DNA of 64,000 nucleotides, taken from Brevibacillus invocatus. Lineage in GTDB: Bacteria; Bacillota; Bacilli; Brevibacillales; Brevibacillaceae. Where the stretch lies: positions 186,001 to 250,000 of the forward strand of contig NZ_RHHR01000015.1 in assembly GCF_003710915.1 (NCBI RefSeq), written 5' to 3'. The notes under the pieces are model-generated. The model ran no database searches. It worked only from the letters and a program-made list of their open reading frames with translations, and was not told the origin of the DNA. The translations under genes and the position numbers were made by a program. Below, in pieces: positions 1-8,516 of the stretch. Position 1 is the stretch's first letter; each line of letters starts with the position of its first letter.

Positions 1-1
1 G

Positions 2-541
2 GGAAGCTGGTATACAGTGGGCTTCTGTCATTTGCGGCAGGAGCTTCGCAGTTTTCGTGTAGATCGGATCATCGATTTGGAGCCATCCGATCACAGCTTT
101 CAACGTCCGGCTCATTTTTCAGCCAAGGATTTTTTGTTGGGTCAGCTCTTGCCAGGTTCCGATCAGGCGTCATCTTTGCTGAAGGTCTGTATACATGGGG
201 AAAAGCAAGTGTTGGATGAACTGTGCAAGCACTGGTTATTTGGCCACACGCTCATCAAAAGAACGGCAAATGTTGCAGAGTTTGGACTCAACATCGAATC
301 AGTGCTGACCTATGTACCGTATTTCTTATTTCCCTACGGCAAGGCCATTCGGATTGCAGAGCCGCAGATTTTGATCAGCAGGATGGTCGAGGTCATGACA
401 GGAATGGCTTCGTACTACCAGGAGATGCTCTCTGCCAACAGTGATCTGGAAGCAATGGAGAATCAGTTCGTTCACAGGAAAGAGGATGAGTCGGATGGAA
501 AAATTCGGTACAAGTACTGCTGCAGGCGGCATCGATTCTGA
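2..541 (+). CDS. WYL-domain transcriptional regulator, 3' part (5' end outside window)
   Basis: This is the C-terminal part of a YafY/DeoR-like regulator. The reading frame is open from base 2, so the gene begins before the window and the GTG at 17 is not a real start. The first visible residues (WYTVGFCHLRQELRSFRVD) match the WYL ligand-sensing domain, whose usual pattern is W-Y-L-x-G-x-C-x-L-R followed by R-x-F-R-x-D-R-I. The rest looks like the C-terminal WCX extension. The N-terminal helix-turn-helix cannot be seen. Family members usually bind DNA and sense a nucleotide or other negatively charged ligand. The last 20 or so residues look unlike the family and overlap a small possible broken gene, so the natural end may have been altered. 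Confidence 0.82.
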   Translation, partial: GSWYTVGFCHLRQELRSFRVDRIIDLEPSDHSFQRPAHFSAKDFLLGQLLPGSDQASSLLKVCIHGEKQVLDELCKHWLFGHTLIKRTANVAEFGLNIESVLTYVPYFLFPYGKAIRIAEPQILISRMVEVMTGMASYYQEMLSANSDLEAMENQFVHRKEDESDGKIRYKYCCRRHRF

Positions 542-642
542 AGACCTTTGATGGCTGTGAATGGTATGTGGTGAACATCTCTGTCGGCCACTCATCGCTG
601 GGTTTGGCGAGCAGACGAGGTATCGACTGGTTGGAGGAGTAG
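486..642 (+). pseudogene. possible small gene split by a frameshift
   Basis: An ATG at 486 (or 495), preceded by AGGAAAGAGG, opens a frame reading MSRMEKFGT that stops after 21 codons. In the +1 frame, from about 508 to the TAG at 640-642, the sequence gives a protein-like stretch (VLLQAASILKTF, then GCEWYVVNISVG, then LASRRGIDWLEE) with no start codon of its own. Joining the two near 510 would give a compact protein of about 50 residues. It may be a real frameshift mutation, a sequencing error or chance. I do not recognise the family. Confidence 0.3.
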
Positions 643-667
643 GTTTGTCATAAATCGATGAGAAAGG

Positions 668-699
668 AAAAGCCTGGGCTGTTATACGCTTGGGCTTTT
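668..699 (+). terminator. intrinsic terminator
   Basis: AAAAGCCTGGGC and GCTTGGGCTTTT pair over 12 positions, three of them G-U, around an 8-base loop, followed by a T-rich run. It ends the WYL regulator transcript. From 700 to about 1000 I see no gene and no convincing promoter. Confidence 0.7.
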
Positions 700-1007
700 G
701 GTTTTGTATGACCGGATTGCGATGATCATTCCTCCTACAGTGATGTGCCCCTAAAATTTCTTTAATATATGGCAATTAAAGCACTATTCCCCTGTCGATA
801 CTAGAAGTGACTTGAAACACCAGGCCTCTTCATATAAACTGAAGCTAATGTCCGGACGAAATATTTTGTAAATAAAGGGAATCGTTGCTTGTACTCGTGT
901 CTTGCATGCTTGCGCACGGGATATTAGCCTGTATACGTTTCCGGAGTAAGTGGATGTAAGTGCTGATACAATGTACATCAAGATAAAGAGTGAATGGGGG
1001 GCATTCT

Positions 1008-2225
1008 ATGGATCATATCATCTTTGAAGTAGGAACGGCTCTGATATTAGTTGCTATCGCGTCACTAGTCGCAAGCAAGTTGAAATTTTCCATCATTCCT
1101 TTTTTGATTGTTTTGGGGATGCTCGTTGGGCCACACGCACCAACCATTGGGATTCTTGATTTTACTTTCATTGAAAGTCAAGAAATCATTGAATTTATGG
1201 GGAGAATTGGTGTATTATTCCTGTTGTTCTATCTGGGTCTTGAATTCTCCGTCCCCAAATTAATCAAGTCAGGAAGAAATATCGTCTACGGGGGCACCAT
1301 TTATGTCCTCCTGAACTTTTCATTGGGTTTGGCATATGGGTACTTCGCTAATTTTCCAATCTATGAAACATTAATCATTGCTGGAATGGTGTCCGTCTCT
1401 TCCACTGCGATCGTAGCCAAAGTATTGGTTGACTTAAAGCGGACAGGGAATTCGGAGACGGAATTGATTCTAGGAATGATTTTGTTTGATGACATATTCC
1501 TGGCTGTATTCTTGTCCGTCATGTCTGGACTGCTGCTTGGCGGTGCGACTTCCATCGGAGGCATGCTGCTCTCCGTCGGCATCTCGATCGGTTATATGCT
1601 GCTGTTCTTCGTGATCGCTCGCAAGGGTACCAAATTCCTGAACAAAATCCTGAACATCTCTTCCAATGAAATTTTTATCATTGTTGTTTTCTCCGCATTG
1701 TTTTTCGTTGCCGGTTTTTCGGAAACGCTACATGTAGCGGAAGCAATTGGCGCCTTGTTATTTGGTCTGGCACTTTCGGAGACCGACCATAGCAAACGCA
1801 TTGAAAAACTGGTCGTGCCTTTCCGTGATTTCTTTGGTGCCGTCTTCTTCTTTAGCTTTGGATTGAGCATTGATCCCTTGACTCTGGGAGATGCGATTTG
1901 GTTAGCTTTGATAGCAGCATTTTTGACTATCCTAGGTAATGTCATTTCTGGTATGATAGCGGGACGAAATGCTGGACTTTCCCACAAGGCATCATTAAAT
2001 ATCGGTCTTACCATCATGGCGCGCGGAGAATTTACGATTATCGTGGCAAACCTGGGGATTGCGGCAGGTCTCATGCCCATCTTGAAGCCTTTATCCGCTC
2101 TCTATGTGTTGATATTAGCCATATTAGGGCCATTGTCTGCGAAAGAGTCGAAGCATATCTATAATGGCTTAAATAAGATATTCAAATGGAGCAAGCCACA
2201 GGAAAAAGTGAAAAATCAAGCCTAA
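1008..2225 (+). CDS. khtU: K+/H+ antiporter membrane subunit KhtU (YhaU), CPA2 family
   Basis: This is a CPA2-family monovalent cation:proton antiporter of about 405 residues with 12 or so membrane segments and almost no soluble tail. It fits the length of Bacillus KhtU, which exports K+ (and NH4+) in exchange for protons. I chose the ATG at 1008 over the GTG at 990 because a GGGGGG ribosome site lies six bases upstream of it. It is followed after 21 bases by khtT, its cytoplasmic regulatory partner, which supports the KhtTU assignment rather than a Nha- or Kef-type exchanger. In B. subtilis the order is khtS-khtT-khtU; here U precedes T and no khtS is seen. The family link to c-di-AMP control is established knowledge. 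Confidence 0.88.
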   Translation: MDHIIFEVGTALILVAIASLVASKLKFSIIPFLIVLGMLVGPHAPTIGILDFTFIESQEIIEFMGRIGVLFLLFYLGLEFSVPKLIKSGRNIVYGGTIYVLLNFSLGLAYGYFANFPIYETLIIAGMVSVSSTAIVAKVLVDLKRTGNSETELILGMILFDDIFLAVFLSVMSGLLLGGATSIGGMLLSVGISIGYMLLFFVIARKGTKFLNKILNISSNEIFIIVVFSALFFVAGFSETLHVAEAIGALLFGLALSETDHSKRIEKLVVPFRDFFGAVFFFSFGLSIDPLTLGDAIWLALIAAFLTILGNVISGMIAGRNAGLSHKASLNIGLTIMARGEFTIIVANLGIAAGLMPILKPLSALYVLILAILGPLSAKESKHIYNGLNKIFKWSKPQEKVKNQA

Positions 2226-2246
2226 CGGAACGGAGGATGCGCAAAG

Positions 2247-2735
2247 ATGGATATTATTCGCGAATCAGATTTGCCTGGCATTGGGAAAAAGTTTCAAGTG
2301 GAATCCAGATCAGGAGATAAAATGGTCATTGTCATTCATGATGATGGCAGACGGGAAATGTATCATTTTGATCAAGACGATCCGGATGAAAGCATTTCGA
2401 TGGTCACCTTGGACGATGATGAGGCGAGACAGATAGCCGCCATTATTGGTGGCATGACGTACAAGCCGAAAGCGCTGGAAACGATTGAGGTTTCCCTGGA
2501 TGAGCTCATCATCGAGTGGTACAAGGTTGAGTCGCATTTTAAATGTATCAATAAATCGATTGCAGACCTGCAAGTGCGTCAGCGCACAGGTGCGACGATT
2601 TTGGCCATCGTAGAAAAGAATAAGCAAAAGATTAATCCCGGACCGGACGATCTGCTCCAAGCTGAAATGACACTGGTGATGGCGGGAGAAAGAAAGCAAA
2701 TCAAGCTGCTCAAAGAGCTCTTGGTACATGGCTAG
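2247..2735 (+). CDS. khtT: KhtT regulatory subunit with RCK_C (TrkA-C) domain
   Basis: This 162-residue soluble protein has the KhtT layout: an N-terminal domain of about 70 residues beginning [16 protein letters not shown], then an RCK_C/TrkA-C domain from about residue 75 ([15 protein letters not shown]). In B. subtilis KhtT gates the antiporter KhtU and binds c-di-AMP through the RCK_C domain. The ATG at 2247 follows a GGAGG ten bases upstream. It lies immediately downstream of khtU and is closed by a very strong terminator, so the two form a two-gene operon. Confidence 0.87.
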   Translation: MDIIRESDLPGIGKKFQVESRSGDKMVIVIHDDGRREMYHFDQDDPDESISMVTLDDDEARQIAAIIGGMTYKPKALETIEVSLDELIIEWYKVESHFKCINKSIADLQVRQRTGATILAIVEKNKQKINPGPDDLLQAEMTLVMAGERKQIKLLKELLVHG

Positions 2736-2754
2736 GAGACATACCAACCTAAAC

Positions 2755-2826
2755 AAAATGAAGTGCACCTGACTGGAGGGTCGAGCGAATCGATCCCGCC
2801 TGTATAAGAGGTGCACTTCATTTTTT
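2755..2826. terminator. strong bidirectional terminator
   Basis: A perfect 16-bp stem (AAAATGAAGTGCACCT with AGGTGCACTTCATTTT) flanks a 38-base loop and is followed by T residues on both strands. It serves khtT from the left and the chemotaxis remnant from the right. Confidence 0.9.
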
Positions 2827-2841
2827 GCTATGGCAAACCTT

Positions 2842-3447
2842 TTACTTCGCCAAATCCAGCAGGCTTTGGGACAAGGAGCTCAGCTCCTCCACACTGGCTG
2901 TAATTTCTTCTGTAGCTGCTGCTTGAGAATGAACCATCTGGGCGCTTTCATTCATCTTCGTAGACACGTCATTAATGGCAGTATTGATATCCTTCAGACT
3001 TTGCTCAATATTTTTAACGGCATCCCGGCTATGCTGGGCCAGTTTGCGAATTTCATTCGCTACGACGTCAAAGCCTCGGCCGTGTTCTCCGGCACGTGCT
3101 GCTTCAATCGCTGCATTCAATCCGAGGAGATGTGACTGGTTGGAGATTTCGTCAATCAAGCGGCTGATTTCAGAAGTTTTCTTGGCGTATTCCTTCATGT
3201 CTGCCATCAGGTTGACGATGAATTCCTGCGTGGATGAAATCGCTTGCGCTTTCTCAGCAATATCGGCAATCGAAGCAGAAATCTGTTGCAGCGAGGCAGC
3301 CAAATGCTCAGCCGAGGAAGAGATTTTTTCTTGTTGATCCAAAGACCAGGCGATGCCGAAGGAGCCAACGATCACATCGTTCTCGTCCTTGATCGGCATG
3401 GTGACGCATTTGAAGGGTATACCGCGATATAAAATGAGGAACGGCCA
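2842..3447 (-). pseudogene. truncated soluble methyl-accepting chemotaxis protein (YfmS-like remnant)
   Basis: The frame encodes the C-terminal signalling domain of a soluble chemotaxis receptor, including the highly conserved hairpin tip ([18 protein letters not shown]) and surrounding coiled coil. The homology extends upstream of the first ATG (3399) as [10 protein letters not shown], typical of YfmS-like proteins where a sensory domain of about 100 residues precedes it. At 3448-3453 two stop codons interrupt the frame, and the sequence beyond no longer looks like the sensory domain. About one third of the usual 280-residue protein is therefore missing. A short product starting at 3399 (185 residues) could still be made and might sequester CheA or CheW, but I judge it a remnant. 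Confidence 0.72.
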
Positions 3448-3584
3448 TCATTACAAATCCCTGAACACTGGCAATCATCTTCTACCATTAATATCGGAAT
3501 CTTAGGTCAAGAAAAATAGAGCGATTGACAGAAGAGGGCAACATGTGCAGTAAAAGTCAATTGTATTGAGAATATTTTCTGTCT

Positions 3585-3652
3585 ATATGACATTTGTCAT
3601 ATCCTTCTCTTGACGTTTATGACTACATCAGACGGGCATTCCTTTTTACAAT
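3585..3652 (+). promoter_or_regulatory. probable DesR operator and activator-dependent promoter of des
   Basis: A perfect 18-bp palindrome, ATATGACATTTGTCATAT, lies at 3585-3602, and a degenerate copy of its core (TGACGTTTATGAC) lies 23 bases downstream at 3611-3623. A TACAAT -10 box is at 3647-3652 with no recognisable -35. With a start near 3659 the two copies sit at about -74 to -57 and -48 to -36, matching the known DesR footprint upstream of Bacillus des (about -77 to -28). The assignment to DesR is inference from context. Confidence 0.6.
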
Positions 3653-3720
3653 AAAGGTAAAGAGACTGTGGCTGGCGTTAGTTGACTTCTTAAGACGTCT
3701 AAGCGAAGAGGAGATATGTC

Positions 3721-4761
3721 ATGCATCAATCCAACATTGCGCAATTGAAAAAAAAGATTGCTCCTTTTGAGCGAACAGATACCAAAGCAAGCATCAGACA
3801 GATATTCAATACACTGGTTCCCTACGTGCTGCTCTGGTACGCAGCGTATCTTAGCCTATCCGTATCTTACTGGCTTACGCTGCCGATCCTCATCGTCGCA
3901 AGTGGTTTTATGATCCGGACATTTATTCTTTTTCACGACTGCTGCCATCAATCGTTCTTCAACAACCGATTGGCCAACGATATACTGGGCACGATTACAG
4001 GTGTCCTGACCCACGTTCCGTATGAGCAATGGAAAAACGCCCATGCGATCCATCATGCCACCAGCAGCAATCTGGATAAACGCGGAGTGGGCGATATCTG
4101 GATTATGACTGTAAACGAATATGAATCAGCTCCATTTTGGCTTCAAATAGCCTATCGCATTTACCGCCACCCTATTGTGATGTTTGGACTGGGACCGATC
4201 TATGTCTTTTTGTTTCAGTACCGTTTCAATCGCAAGGGAGCTAAAAACAGAGAGCGTCTCAATACGTATTTGACCAATGTTCTGTTGATTGCCTATTACC
4301 TTGTCATGTGCTGGGCTGTGGGCTGGGAAACATTCCTCCTGATTCAGGGACCAATCTTCTATTTGTCCGGACTGTTTGGAATATGGTTGTTTTATGTACA
4401 GCATCAGTTCGAGGATTCCTACTTTGAGAATGAAGAAGAGTGGAGCTACGTCAAGGCTGCAGTGGAAGGAAGCTCCTACTATCAATTGCCGAAGCCTTTG
4501 CAATGGATCACCGGGAACATCGGTTTTCATCATGTACACCATCTGAGTCCAAAAGTTCCGAACTACAATCTGGAGAAAGCGCATCATTCGACTCCGCCAT
4601 TGCAGCAAGCTACTACCATTACGTTGAAATCCAGTTTGAAGTCTCTTCAATTTCGACTATGGGATGAACAGAACAAAACGTTTGTCAGTTTTCGCGATTG
4701 GAAGCCCAGAGCCAGTCAAGTGGCGCTAGCGGAAAAGCCGCAGACACGAAAAAGCTCTTGA
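3721..4761 (+). CDS. des: acyl-lipid fatty acid desaturase
   Basis: This 346-residue integral membrane enzyme introduces a double bond into acyl chains of membrane phospholipids, keeping the membrane fluid in the cold. The three histidine boxes that hold the di-iron centre are all present: HDCCH (residues 72-76), HAIHH (108-112) and HHVHH (270-274). Hydrophobic segments lie at about 32-70, 145-165 and 185-225. The ATG at 3721 follows GAGGAG. The gene is directly upstream of desK and desR, the thermosensor pair that controls it in B. subtilis. The desK coding sequence starts about 100 bases after the stop, so the three are probably cotranscribed in part, with des also having its own regulated promoter. 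Confidence 0.93.
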   Translation: MHQSNIAQLKKKIAPFERTDTKASIRQIFNTLVPYVLLWYAAYLSLSVSYWLTLPILIVASGFMIRTFILFHDCCHQSFFNNRLANDILGTITGVLTHVPYEQWKNAHAIHHATSSNLDKRGVGDIWIMTVNEYESAPFWLQIAYRIYRHPIVMFGLGPIYVFLFQYRFNRKGAKNRERLNTYLTNVLLIAYYLVMCWAVGWETFLLIQGPIFYLSGLFGIWLFYVQHQFEDSYFENEEEWSYVKAAVEGSSYYQLPKPLQWITGNIGFHHVHHLSPKVPNYNLEKAHHSTPPLQQATTITLKSSLKSLQFRLWDEQNKTFVSFRDWKPRASQVALAEKPQTRKSS

Positions 4762-4862
4762 TTGGAAGGAAAATAAGCCTGCACAACCGGACTGATTCGT
4801 ATACACTTACGTTATTGGGACTTTCAATGCCCGAGAGGTTTTATCGGAAAAGGTGGAAGCGG

Positions 4863-5999
4863 ATGCAGAAGTGGTTTCAAATTTTTCACAAAGGTACCGG
4901 GCTGAATCCCTATGTGTGGGTTGTATTCTTTATATTGCCTTTCTACTTTATCTTTCGGTCGTCTTCCACGTACGAGGTGGCATTTGGAATCTCCATGATT
5001 CTTGGTTTCTTTGTCTGCTATGTGTTTTCTTTGCTGACAAAAGGCTGGCAGGTCTACGTGTGGACCAGTCTTCAAATTGTCATCTCGATTACGATGACCG
5101 TGTATTTCGGCTACGTGTACTTCTCGTTGTTTCTCGCTTTTTTTATCGGGAATATTCAAAATAAAGCAGGCTTCATCACACTGTATACGATTCATCTGGT
5201 CGGTACCATCGTGACGATCAACCTGGGCTTTATCTTGAGAAACCCGGATATCATTACACAATTGCCGTTCGTTCTCGTCAGTTTGATCGCTGTGATCTTG
5301 CTACCTGTCACCACCTATAACCGCAACAAGCATGAACAGCTGGAAGGACAGCTGCAGGACGCGAACAAGAAGATATCGGAGCTTGTCAAGCTGGAGGAAA
5401 GGCAGAGGATTGCCCGTGATTTGCACGATACACTGGGGCAAAAGCTATCCTTGATCGGACTCAAAAGCGACCTGGCAACCAAGCTGATCAGCAAGAATCC
5501 GGCGCAGGCCCAAACCGAGTTAAAGGAAATACGTCAAACGGCTAGGATCGCGCTAAAAGAGGTACGGGAAATGGTCACAGAAATGAGGGGGACGAGGCTG
5601 GAGGATGAGTTCTTTCGGATCAAGCAGATCTTTAACGCAGCGCAGATTGAACTCACGCTGGAAGGTGAGCCTAACCTGACGAACATCTCGTTGATCACGG
5701 AGAACGTCGTAAGCATGTGTCTGAAGGAAGCAGTGACCAACATCGTAAAGCACAGCAATGCGACCAGCTGCCAGATCCGGATTCAGCCATCACGTACAGA
5801 GCTGGTCGTCTGTGTGAAAGACAATGGCATAGGCTTGGCTACCGAGTCCGCTTACGTGAAAGGAAACGGCTTGCGAGGGATGCAGGAACGTCTGGAATTC
5901 GTGAACGGGAGCATGGAAATTTTCACCGATGAAGGGACGACCATCGTGATCAGGGTACCAAACGTCCTCAAAAGACCAGAGAAGGAGGCAGGGAGATGA
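4863..5999 (+). CDS. desK: thermosensor histidine kinase DesK
   Basis: This HisKA_3-type sensor kinase senses membrane order through its membrane segments and phosphorylates or dephosphorylates DesR. I chose the ATG at 4863 (GGTGG seven bases upstream), giving 378 residues and aligning its N-terminus (MQKWFQIFHK, then GLNPYVW) with B. subtilis DesK; a longer frame from 4698 would overlap des and add 55 unlikely residues. Four to five membrane helices span residues 17-150. A charged linker helix leads to the phospho-acceptor motif RDLHDTLGQKL with the histidine at residue 188, the same number as in B. subtilis. The ATP-binding N box (KEAVTNIVKH) and G box follow. It overlaps desR by four bases. 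Confidence 0.93.
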   Translation: MQKWFQIFHKGTGLNPYVWVVFFILPFYFIFRSSSTYEVAFGISMILGFFVCYVFSLLTKGWQVYVWTSLQIVISITMTVYFGYVYFSLFLAFFIGNIQNKAGFITLYTIHLVGTIVTINLGFILRNPDIITQLPFVLVSLIAVILLPVTTYNRNKHEQLEGQLQDANKKISELVKLEERQRIARDLHDTLGQKLSLIGLKSDLATKLISKNPAQAQTELKEIRQTARIALKEVREMVTEMRGTRLEDEFFRIKQIFNAAQIELTLEGEPNLTNISLITENVVSMCLKEAVTNIVKHSNATSCQIRIQPSRTELVVCVKDNGIGLATESAYVKGNGLRGMQERLEFVNGSMEIFTDEGTTIVIRVPNVLKRPEKEAGR

Positions 6000-6595
6000 T
6001 ACGGATCGTCATTGCGGAGGATCAGCGGATGCTGCTGGGGGCTCTGGCATCCCTGCTCGATCTGGAGGATGATATGCAGGTTGTCGGGAAAGCGAGCAAC
6101 GGGGAAGATGCCGTGAAGCTGGTGATGCTCCATAAGCCAGACATCTGCATCATGGATATTGAGATGCCTGTGAAAAGCGGCTTGGATGCAGCGGAAGAGC
6201 TCAAGGGCTCTGGGTGCAAGGTCATGATCTTGACTACGTTTGCACGTCCGGGGTATTTCGAGCGGGCTTTGAAGGCAGGTGCTCACGGCTATCTGCTCAA
6301 AGACAGTCCCAGTGAGGAACTGGCCAGCTCGATTCGCAGCATCATCGCTGGAAGACGCATCTATGCTCCGGAGCTGGTGGATGAGGCTTACGGGCAGGAA
6401 AATCCATTGACTGAGCGGGAGAAGGAAGTGCTGCTGCTGATGGCAGATGGCAAGAACACCAAAGAGATCGCCAGTGAGCTATACCTCACGACGGGAACGG
6501 TGCGCAACTACATTTCCGTCATTCTCGACAAGCTGGATGTGAGCAACCGGATTGAAGCGATCATGCGCATTAAAGAAAAAGGCTGGTTCAAATAA
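5996..6595 (+). CDS. desR: response regulator DesR
   Basis: This 199-residue NarL/FixJ-type regulator has a receiver domain (residues 1-115, phospho-acceptor Asp54 in CIMDIEMP, conserved Lys in YLLKDSP) and a LuxR-type helix-turn-helix (LTEREKEVLLLMADG, then TVRNYIS). Phospho-DesR binds upstream of des and activates it when the membrane stiffens. The start codon overlaps the desK stop (ATGA), so translation is probably coupled. The probable binding site lies at 3585-3623. Confidence 0.93.
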   Translation: MIRIVIAEDQRMLLGALASLLDLEDDMQVVGKASNGEDAVKLVMLHKPDICIMDIEMPVKSGLDAAEELKGSGCKVMILTTFARPGYFERALKAGAHGYLLKDSPSEELASSIRSIIAGRRIYAPELVDEAYGQENPLTEREKEVLLLMADGKNTKEIASELYLTTGTVRNYISVILDKLDVSNRIEAIMRIKEKGWFK

Positions 6596-6640
6596 AAAGT
6601 GTCAAGTGTTCGCTGCGGTGAACATCTTGACTCTTTTTTT
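6596..6640 (+). terminator. intrinsic terminator of the des operon
   Basis: GTCAAG-TGTTC pairs with GAACA-TCTTGAC (one bulged base) over a short loop and is followed by seven T residues. Confidence 0.85.
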
Positions 6641-6687
6641 GGTTTGTGAGGATGTTACGAATACGAACTGACAATATGAAGCGTATT

Positions 6688-7075
6688 GCTGTAGGAAATC
6701 GTCCGTTCCTGTATGTCTTCAATTTGCAGCTGTTGGGCAATCGAAACCGAGATAATGGCTACAGGGAAGAGTATCCCGTACCGGAGTCATCGACCGCGAT
6801 TTTGACCCCCAGCTGTTTGATGCTTTGTAGGATTTCAATGGCGTGACTTTCATTGATCGTCATGCTTTCCGTGATTTCCAGCTCCAGATATTCCGCCGAT
6901 AATGCAGTCTCATCGAGAATCTTCTTGATGGTATCGACCAGATTTTGCTGGAAAAATTGACGCGTCGACAAGTTACGGAAACGCCGATCCCTGTTCATGC
7001 CAGGCTTCATCGTGATAGGCCATATAGGTGATGTACTCTTGATCTTTTTTCTGCTGTCGATTATTAGGTAATTAA
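6688..7075 (-). pseudogene. decayed GGDEF-EAL (cyclic di-GMP) gene with internal deletion
   Basis: Three pieces of one protein family lie in order but in different frames. At about 7005-7075 the sequence gives KKDQEYITYMAYHDEA, the entry to a GGDEF domain. At 6759-6985 it gives NLSTRQFFQQNLVDTI, LELEITES and IAVDDSGTGYSSL, from the middle of an EAL domain. After a TAG at 6759 the frame continues as LSRFRLPNSCKLKTYRNGRF, a corrupted form of the next EAL segment (usually LxRFPIxxLKIDRSF). Almost the whole GGDEF domain and the first third of the EAL domain are gone. A short product is possible but cannot form either catalytic site. Confidence 0.75.
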
Positions 7076-7262
7076 AAAGGAAAACTGACACCTACATAGT
7101 AAAATATTCCCTTAACTCGTGCGCGACTATATTGTGGCGATTTTTGTAATTGTGCCGATAATTCTCTATGCAAATCCCATCATTCAGATCAAAAATCAGG
7201 TATAATAATACCTACATTCATACGACCCTTTTTATGAAACAGCCAAGAAAGGCGGAGAAAAG

Positions 7263-8060
7263 ATGAAAGTAGCGATTGCACAACTTACTTCCACTTTAGA
7301 TAAGACACAAAACCTGCAAAAAGCGGTTGAATACGTAGGAAAAGCAAAAGCAGCCGGGGCGGATTTTGTCATTTTTCCCGAGATGTACAGCGCGGCGGCT
7401 ACGCCAAAGTCTGGTGTGCGCCCTTCCGAAGTAGCAGAACCGCTGGATGGCCCATTTGTAAGCGGATTGGCTCAAGCTGCACGTGAGCAAGGCATCTATG
7501 TCGTCTGCGGGGTGTACGAAAGCATTGAAGGGGATCAGGATCGAGCCTATAATACGACTGTGTTTTTCAATCGTTCTGGAGAGCTCATCAAGGCTTATCG
7601 CAAAACCCACCTCTATGATGCGTTTTCCTATATGGAATCGGACTACATCGCCGCTGGGAACACTCCCTATGAAATCATCGAGACCGAATTCGGCAAGATC
7701 GGACTCATCGTGTGCTACGAGGTTCGCTTTCCGGAAATCGCTAGACAGTTTGCCTTGCAAGGAGCGGATCTGCTGTTCGTACCGGCTGGCTGGGTAGCTG
7801 GACCGATGAAGGAAGATCATTGGGAGACGTTGGTTCGGACGAGAGCCATCGAAAATACGATGTTTGTCTGTGCAGCGGATCAAGTGGGGAATATTTTTGC
7901 AGGGCGCAGCATGATTGTGGACCCGATGGGCGTAATCGTAGCGAGCGCAGGTGAAGAAGAGACCTTGCTGGTAGCCGAGCTGGATCTGGACCGCATCCAG
8001 CGCGTGCGCGGCAAACTACCGAGCGTAGCGAACAGACGTCCAGAGCTATATACGAATTAA
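7263..8060 (+). CDS. carbon-nitrogen hydrolase, nitrilase superfamily
   Basis: This 265-residue cytoplasmic hydrolase of the nitrilase/omega-amidase superfamily has the complete catalytic triad: Glu40 (VIFPEM), Lys114 (YRKTHLYD) and Cys151 (LIVCYEVRFPE). Such enzymes cleave amides such as deaminated glutathione, omega-keto acid amides or carbamoyl amino acids; the substrate here cannot be told from sequence. The ATG at 7263 follows AGGCGGAG. A TATAAT at 7201-7206 is a likely -10 box, with a weak -35. It stands alone, closed by its own terminator, so there is no operon context for function. Confidence 0.85.
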   Translation: MKVAIAQLTSTLDKTQNLQKAVEYVGKAKAAGADFVIFPEMYSAAATPKSGVRPSEVAEPLDGPFVSGLAQAAREQGIYVVCGVYESIEGDQDRAYNTTVFFNRSGELIKAYRKTHLYDAFSYMESDYIAAGNTPYEIIETEFGKIGLIVCYEVRFPEIARQFALQGADLLFVPAGWVAGPMKEDHWETLVRTRAIENTMFVCAADQVGNIFAGRSMIVDPMGVIVASAGEEETLLVAELDLDRIQRVRGKLPSVANRRPELYTN

Positions 8061-8084
8061 GTAGGAAAAAGGCTATAAAAGGAG

Positions 8085-8127
8085 AGCGACAGAGTCTTCC
8101 ATACAGGGAGGAGCTGTCGCTTTTTTT
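8085..8127 (+). terminator. intrinsic terminator
   Basis: AGCGACAG pairs with CTGTCGCT over a 21-base loop and is followed by seven T residues, downstream of the nitrilase-family gene. Confidence 0.8.
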
Positions 8128-8251
8128 GGACCCAAGCGGGCAGATGTCCGTGACCATTTTTCTCTCCTTTCAATATGATGCTAACAAAACAGAATTCAAG
8201 AAAATCGCAGTTCTGTAAGCGTTACCATCATTGGAAAGGTGGAATGTCCTC

Positions 8252-8503
8252 ATGTATTGGATTATTGGTGGTTTGGTCGGTCTGCTCGTTTGGTGGGGAA
8301 TGAACATGCTCATGACTGGTAAGGCAGGAGGGAATGGCTGGCTTGCTTCGCTGATTGTAGCGCTTTTAGGGAGCTGGCTGGGCGATCTGATTCTTGGCGA
8401 CTGGCTGTGGATGCTGGCTGGCTTCAATGTCTTCGCAGGGGCGATAGGGGCTATTGTCCTCATGTGGCTGTGGAACATGCTGGGCAAACAGTTGAGACAA
8501 TAA
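8252..8503 (+). CDS. GlsB/YeaQ/YmgE-family small membrane protein
   Basis: This 83-residue protein has three predicted membrane helices with a glycine-rich second helix (LIVALLGSWLGDLILG) and a third following AGFNVFAGAIGAI, the pattern of the transglycosylase-associated (TAG) family. Members are often linked to envelope stress, but their function is not known. I prefer the ATG at 8252 (AAGGTGG ten bases upstream) over the TTG at 8231. It is a single-gene unit bounded by a strong terminator. Confidence 0.75.
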   Translation: MYWIIGGLVGLLVWWGMNMLMTGKAGGNGWLASLIVALLGSWLGDLILGDWLWMLAGFNVFAGAIGAIVLMWLWNMLGKQLRQ

Positions 8504-8516
8504 GAATAGGATAGAA

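Noticed and set aside
720..1007. c-di-AMP (ydaO) riboswitch before khtU
   Set aside because: Expected conserved segments are absent, and regulation by c-di-AMP in this family acts on KhtT protein.
3448..3480. Cys-rich minus-strand frame (MVEDDCQCSGIC) as a small ferredoxin-like protein
   Set aside because: It is under 40 codons, lacks a ribosome site and overlaps the MCP remnant in another frame.
4698..4862. Longer desK start overlapping des
   Set aside because: The ribosome site and the match with B. subtilis DesK both favour the ATG at 4863, and the extra residues look like out-of-frame des sequence.
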